Made by a program: the position numbers and the translations under genes
Part shown: positions 60,308-64,000 of the stretch, piece by piece
Layout of the letters: each line of letters opens with the position of its first letter
How positions within the stretch are numbered: position 1 is the first letter of the stretch
Assembly (NCBI RefSeq): GCF_009749395.1
Contig: NZ_WBIR01000003.1
Coordinates: 245,787 to 309,786 of the forward strand
DNA: 64,000 nucleotides
DNA from: Agromyces salentinus
GTDB lineage: Bacteria; Actinomycetota; Actinomycetes; Actinomycetales; Microbacteriaceae
Direction of reading: 5' to 3'
The notes under the pieces: model-generated
The model's database searches: none
What the model was told of the DNA's origin: nothing
What the model saw: only the letters and a program-made list of their open reading frames with translations

Positions 60308-61191
60308 GCCGGCAGCGTCAGTCCGTCGTCGCCGACGACCGCGAGGCCGTCGCCGACCAGCGTCTCGATCGCGCGATCGAGCTGCTCGGCGTCGGGCCAG
60401 ATGGAGGCGAGCTCGCCCCGTGCCACCGGTCGGTGCGTGGCCCGGAGCTCGCGCATCACGAGCCCGCGCACCTGGCGGTCCGACCCCTCGAATCGGGCCT
60501 GCCGCGGCGCCCGAGGACCCTCGTGGTCGGGATACCCGGCCGCGCGCCACGCGCACTGCGCGGCGATGGGGCATCGGTCGCACGCGGGCGCACGGGCGAC
60601 GCACACCGTCGCCCCGAGTTCCATCGCGGCGGCGTTGAACGTGCGCGCCGCGGCATCCGCCACCGGCAGCAGCGAGGACATGGCGGCCAGGTCGCGGGTG
60701 GTCGACGGCGGCCCGGGATGCCCGTGGCCGAGCACCGCTCTCGCGATGACGCGCCGCGTGTTCGTGTCGACCACCGGATGCCGCTCGCCGAACGCGAACG
60801 CCGCCACGGCCCTCGCCGTGTACGGTCCGACGCCCGGGAGGGCGAGCAGCTCGTCGAGCTCGCGGGGCACCTCGCCGCCGTGGCGTTCGACCATCGCCGA
60901 CGCGGCGCGGTGCAGCCAGAGCGCGCGGCGCGGGTACCCGAGCCGGTCCCAGGCCCGGACGGCCTCGGCCGGGGGAGCGGCGGCCAGGTCGGCCGGCGTC
61001 GGCCAGCGCCGGATCCAGGCCTCCCACCGCGGCGTCACGCGCGCGACCTGCGTCTGCTGCAGCATGAACTCGCTCACCAGCACCGCCCACGGCGAGACCT
61101 CGGCGGCCCGCCAGGGCAGCGGCCTCGCGGCACCCGCGAACCACGCGTTCACGGCGTCGGCCAGTGGCGGTGCGGCGGCTCCTGCGGGCAT
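60301..61191 (-). CDS. mutY: A/G-specific adenine glycosylase
   Basis: 296 residues. Catalytic E41 in VSEFMLQQTQVARV, D142 in VVDTNTRRV, the helix-hairpin-helix LPGVGPYTARAVAAFAF and the 4Fe-4S ligands C197, C204, C207 and C213 are all present. It removes adenine opposite 8-oxoguanine. After residue about 235 the protein lacks the NUDIX-like domain of E. coli MutY; it ends in a shorter winged-helix-like segment. The ATG 61189-61191 has TAGGCT 6 bases upstream. It is divergent from the P-loop kinase gene. Confidence 0.93.
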   Translation of the reverse strand: MPAGAAAPPLADAVNAWFAGAARPLPWRAAEVSPWAVLVSEFMLQQTQVARVTPRWEAWIRRWPTPADLAAAPPAEAVRAWDRLGYPRRALWLHRAASAMVERHGGEVPRELDELLALPGVGPYTARAVAAFAFGERHPVVDTNTRRVIARAVLGHGHPGPPSTTRDLAAMSSLLPVADAAARTFNAAAMELGATVCVARAPACDRCPIAAQCAWRAAGYPDHEGPRAPRQARFEGSDRQVRGLVMRELRATHRPVARGELASIWPDAEQLDRAIETLVGDGLAVVGDDGLTLPAA

Positions 61192-61197
61192 CCTCCA

Positions 61198-61203
61198 AGC
61201 CTA
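61198..61203 (-). promoter_or_regulatory. Leaderless -10 box for mutY
   Basis: TAGGCT on the minus strand ends 6 bases before the ATG; TGGAGG in between is too close to serve as a spaced ribosome binding site. Confidence 0.55.
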
Positions 61204-61235
61204 CGAGTCCGGATGCCCCGCGCCGGCCGCGCGGC

Positions 61236-61241
61236 TAGCAT
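61236..61241 (+). promoter_or_regulatory. Leaderless -10 box for the P-loop kinase gene
   Basis: TAGCAT ends 6 bases before ATG 61248. Together with the mutY box it defines a compact divergent promoter of 56 bases. Confidence 0.55.
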
Positions 61242-61247
61242 GAGCGC

Positions 61248-61835
61248 ATGCAGCTGGTCACGACGCCCCGGGTGAGCTTCCTCCGCGAGCTGGCCGACGA
61301 GATCCTCGGCCGGTACGGGCGGGGACGTATGATCGTCGCGATCGACGGACCGGTTCGCAGCGGCAAGACGCGGTTCGCCGACGACCTCGCCGACGTGCTG
61401 CGCGAACGGGGGCATCGTGTCTTCCGGGCGAGCATGGAGGACTTCCACCGCTCTCGCGAGGCGCAGGACGCGTTCGGCGCCGACACCGCGGAACGGTACT
61501 TCCGCTACGGCTTCGACGAGTCCGCGTTGCGTCGGGTGCTGGTGGAACCGTTCCGGATGGGCGGATCGACCGCGTTCGTGTTGGCGGTCTTCGACCCCGC
61601 GCGCGACACCTGGGTGCAGCCGAAATGGGTCACCGGGCCGGCCGACGCCATCCTCGTGCTCGACGGGCGCTTCGTCCTGCGGCCACGGCTCGCCGAACTC
61701 TGGGACGTCCGCATCGCGCTCGACGGCGAGCCCCTCGACCCGGCCGACGTCCTCGCCTACGCCGAGGCCGATCCGCGGCGCACCGCGTCCGTGGTCGTCG
61801 ACGACGGCGACGAAGCGCACCCCCGGCGCGTCTGA
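61248..61835 (+). CDS. Uridine kinase-like P-loop protein
   Basis: 195 residues. Walker A is AIDGPVRSGKT (31-41, K40), followed by SMEDFHRSREAQ, the position where uridine kinases have the substrate-binding DDFY. LVLDGRFVLRPRLAELWD resembles the Walker B region of that family. Such stand-alone actinobacterial proteins are annotated uridine kinase-like; the real substrate is not known. It has no obvious partner gene. Confidence 0.8.
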   Translation: MQLVTTPRVSFLRELADEILGRYGRGRMIVAIDGPVRSGKTRFADDLADVLRERGHRVFRASMEDFHRSREAQDAFGADTAERYFRYGFDESALRRVLVEPFRMGGSTAFVLAVFDPARDTWVQPKWVTGPADAILVLDGRFVLRPRLAELWDVRIALDGEPLDPADVLAYAEADPRRTASVVVDDGDEAHPRRV

Positions 61836-61864
61836 CGGCTCCCCGCACGACTCCGGCAGGACGA

Positions 61865-61938
61865 CCCCCACTTCGGGGGCGAACCGGCTCCGGTGAGATG
61901 ACGTCACCCGGGTACGGATGTCCCCAAATCGGGGGACA
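61865..61938. promoter_or_regulatory. Two similar CCCCAnnTCGGGG dyads upstream of the repeat-rich secreted protein
   Basis: The first reads CCCCCACTTCGGGGG (61865-61879), the second TGTCCCCAAATCGGGGGACA (61919-61938). Their centres are about 56 bases apart, just upstream of a promoter-like pair. Both could bind one dimeric regulator or form a terminator for the kinase gene. The rest of the 317-base gap (61836-62152) shows no ORF or other structure I can identify. Confidence 0.5.
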
Positions 61939-61962
61939 GTTCGCACGGGTGCGCCCTCGTGG

Positions 61963-61992
61963 TAGACGAGCGGGTCGCGGCCACGCCATACT
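61963..61992 (+). promoter_or_regulatory. Candidate promoter for the secreted repeat protein
   Basis: TAGACG (61963-61968) and CATACT (61987-61992) are separated by 18 bases. The transcript would have a leader of about 155 bases, unlike the leaderless genes elsewhere. Confidence 0.45.
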
Positions 61993-62152
61993 GAAGGTTC
62001 ACAGCCCCTTGCCCCGGCCGTGCGAACCCCCAAGCCCCACCCCGAAGACCCGATTCTCCGACGCGTCCACCCCGGCGTGTCGACCCGCTGCGCTTCCGCG
62101 CGCCGCCGGCTTCGCCAGGTTCGCCGCCAGTTCGATCGATGGAGAACCCCGA

Positions 62153-64000
62153 ATGCCCAACCCCAGTGGTTCGGTGCGTGCTGCCCTGCGCCGACGGCGC
62201 CCGCGCGCGACATCCGATTCCCCGAGCCTGTGGCGCCGTGCCGCATCCGTGCTCGTCACCCTCGCCCTCGCCGGCGGCCTCGTCGCGGTCGGTGCGGCCG
62301 CACCCGCCGCGGCGCACACGGGCGACCTGAAGGCCAACGCCGTCTGCAACACCGCCACGGGCGAGTACGACGTCACGTACACGCTCACGCTCAGCCAGGT
62401 CGGCAACGGCTTGACTGGCACGACCAAGTGGCGTGTCGGCACCGACAGCTTCGACGGAACGCCGAAGAGCGACGCGAAGATGGACCGGGGTCCGATCACG
62501 TCGAGCGGCAACACGACGATCACCCTCGGCACCGAGTCGCTCCCCGGCACGACGAAGACCGGTCCGTGGGTCTACGCGTACACGAGCTGGAGCGACCGCT
62601 ACGCCAAGGGCTCCGACGGCCGTGTCGAGAACCTCGGCGGCGACTGCGGCGAGAACCCCGGCAAGATCACGTACTGCCACGCGACGAGCAGCGCCACCAA
62701 CCCGTTCGTCCGCGTCGAGACGTCGGTGAACGCGTTCCTCAACGCGGGTCACATCGACCACGACGCCGACATCTGGCCGGCGTTCACGTACAAGAAGAAG
62801 GGCAAGACGATCGAGGTCCCGGCCCAGGGCGACCAGAGCCTCCTGCAGTTCGGCGACTGCGCGAAGCCGTTCGACTGGAACTGGGAGTACGCGGCACCGA
62901 CCTGTACCGCGCTGACCGTCGTCTACCCCTCGAAGATCCCCGCCGGCCAGGCCAATGACGTCAACGTGCGCGTCATCGCCGACGGCAAGGAGATCACCCT
63001 CAACTTCCACAAGGACAAGGGCACCTGGTCCGGCACGGAGAAGTTCGTGTTCGCCGATCACGAGAACTGGACGGACCCCGATGTCTGGTCCATCGTCTGG
63101 GTCCAGGTCGCCGGCACCAACTACCACTGGCAGGGCAAGATCGACTGCGGCGACGCCGTGACGGTCTGCCACTGGGACGCGAGCACGGGCGGCTTCGAGA
63201 AGGAGACCATCGCGGTCAAGCGCTTCCTCTCCGAGAAGCACGGCACGCACGCCAAGGACATCCACCCCGCGTTCACGTACACCGACTGGTGGATCCTCTG
63301 GCCCGTCCAGAAGACCGTTCCCGCCAAGGGCGACCAGACGCTGCTTCAGTACCCCGATTGCACCAAGCCCCCGACGGAGCACCCGGCACCGCCCGCACCG
63401 CTCTTCACCGACGCGTGCGGACCCGACAACGAGGTGTTCACCGAGCCGGTCGACACCGACATGCTCGACTGGACCACGACGTACGCGGCCGACGCCATCA
63501 AGGTGGTCGTCGTCGCCAAGGCCGGCTACATCCTGCCGGTCGGTTCGCAGACGTCCTGGACCTACCCGATCGATGACGCTCCCTGCGTGATCGGCCTGGA
63601 GGGCGTGCCGTCGTTCGCCGACACGTGTGGTCCGGCGAACGAGTCGCTGACGCTTCCCGAGAGCACCGACAAGGTCCTGTGGGCGTCGTCGCGTGAGGGC
63701 TCGGTCATCACGGTGACGGCCACGGCCGCGACCGGCTTCGTCTTCCCCGAGGGCACGAAGACGTCGTGGACGTTCGACGTCGATGACGCTGCCTGCGTGA
63801 TCGGTCTCGAGGGCGTGCCGTCGTTCGCCGACACGTGTGGTCCGGCGAACGAGTCGCTGACCCTTCCCGAGAGCACCGACAAGGTCCTGTGGGCGTCGTC
63901 GCGTGAGGGCTCGGTCATCACGGTGACGGCCACGGCCGCGACCGGCTTCGTCTTCCCCGAGGGCACGAAGACGTCGTGGACGTTCGACGTCGATGACGCT
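62153..64000 (+). CDS. Secreted repeat-rich surface protein (runs off the window)
   Basis: 616 codons are present and the frame is open to the last base. A signal peptide ends about residue 54 (AAAPAAAHTG). Two Cys-His modules follow: C175-H176 to C236 and C339-H340 to C403, both with a CHxxS/T start, an H-x-x-H or similar pair, DIxPAFTY and GDQxLLQxxDC. From about residue 415 a 70-residue repeat with DxCGPxNE and TSWTxxxDDA begins; the last two copies are nearly identical in DNA. GGAG at 62141-62144 supports the ATG. The function is unknown; a wall-associated or extracellular structural protein is likely. The C-terminal anchor is outside the window. Confidence 0.82.
   Translation, partial: MPNPSGSVRAALRRRRPRATSDSPSLWRRAASVLVTLALAGGLVAVGAAAPAAAHTGDLKANAVCNTATGEYDVTYTLTLSQVGNGLTGTTKWRVGTDSFDGTPKSDAKMDRGPITSSGNTTITLGTESLPGTTKTGPWVYAYTSWSDRYAKGSDGRVENLGGDCGENPGKITYCHATSSATNPFVRVETSVNAFLNAGHIDHDADIWPAFTYKKKGKTIEVPAQGDQSLLQFGDCAKPFDWNWEYAAPTCTALTVVYPSKIPAGQANDVNVRVIADGKEITLNFHKDKGTWSGTEKFVFADHENWTDPDVWSIVWVQVAGTNYHWQGKIDCGDAVTVCHWDASTGGFEKETIAVKRFLSEKHGTHAKDIHPAFTYTDWWILWPVQKTVPAKGDQTLLQYPDCTKPPTEHPAPPAPLFTDACGPDNEVFTEPVDTDMLDWTTTYAADAIKVVVVAKAGYILPVGSQTSWTYPIDDAPCVIGLEGVPSFADTCGPANESLTLPESTDKVLWASSREGSVITVTATAATGFVFPEGTKTSWTFDVDDAACVIGLEGVPSFADTCGPANESLTLPESTDKVLWASSREGSVITVTATAATGFVFPEGTKTSWTFDVDDA
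63571..64000 (+). repeat. 210-bp near-identical tandem repeats inside the secreted protein gene
   Basis: Unit 63571-63780 and unit 63781-63990 differ at only a handful of bases, mostly synonymous. Both begin CGATGACGCT; a third unit begins at 63991 and leaves the window. Each encodes 70 residues. A more diverged copy precedes them (about 63361-63570). Repeat number may be mis-assembled. Confidence 0.9.

Overview
The window is high-G+C, gene-dense actinobacterial DNA. Gene content points to Microbacteriaceae, with an Agromyces/Microbacterium-like relative my best guess. The grounds are the MoxR/DUF58/FtsK surface cluster, LAXTG-type sorting signals, abundant GTG starts, overlapping ATGA/GTGA junctions and many leaderless -10 boxes. 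I see no tRNA, rRNA, CRISPR array, transposase or phage gene.

Layout. (1) 0.2-3.7 kb: a class III aminotransferase, an Lrp/AsnC regulator and an aminobutyraldehyde-type dehydrogenase, probably for putrescine/GABA catabolism. (2) 3.7-21.4 kb: a tightly packed nine-gene block encoding an FHA protein, PP2C phosphatase, Ser/Thr kinase with an outside domain, a 1965-residue Ig/FnIII-like surface protein, MoxR ATPase, DUF58 protein, a membrane transglutaminase-fold protein that has lost catalytic residues, a zinc-ribbon/FHA protein and an EccC/EssC-like FtsK ATPase. This is the most interesting system here. (3) 21.5-28.3 kb: a polyamine ABC transporter (potD-A-B-C order), then gabT and an asparaginase-II-like gene on the other strand, which completes a polyamine/GABA theme with region 1. 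(4) 28.4-31.4 kb: an OsmC-like protein, a lipoprotein, PlsC and a degenerate phosphopantetheinyl-transferase-like protein.

(5) 31.4-60.3 kb: the classical dxr - rip1 - ispG - proS - nusA - ylxR - infB - rbfA backbone. It is split by accessory blocks: a two-component system, LtrA, thiolase plus CoA-transferase, YihY, an FAD oxidoreductase, a PadR regulator, a LAATG-anchored surface protein, DUF1206, a PhoX-family protein and a Na+/alanine symporter. rimP is missing from its usual place before nusA. Between infB and rbfA a strong terminator is followed by a run of G and C homopolymers that looks like a sequencing or assembly artefact. (6) 60.3-64 kb: mutY, a small P-loop kinase and the start of a repeat-rich secreted protein that runs off the window.

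Across the window the heptamer GGATGCC (or GGCATCC) recurs far more than composition suggests. It forms inverted pairs in several intergenic terminators, an arrangement reminiscent of DNA uptake sequences. Many genes also carry a TAnnnT box exactly 6 bases before the start codon, implying leaderless transcripts.
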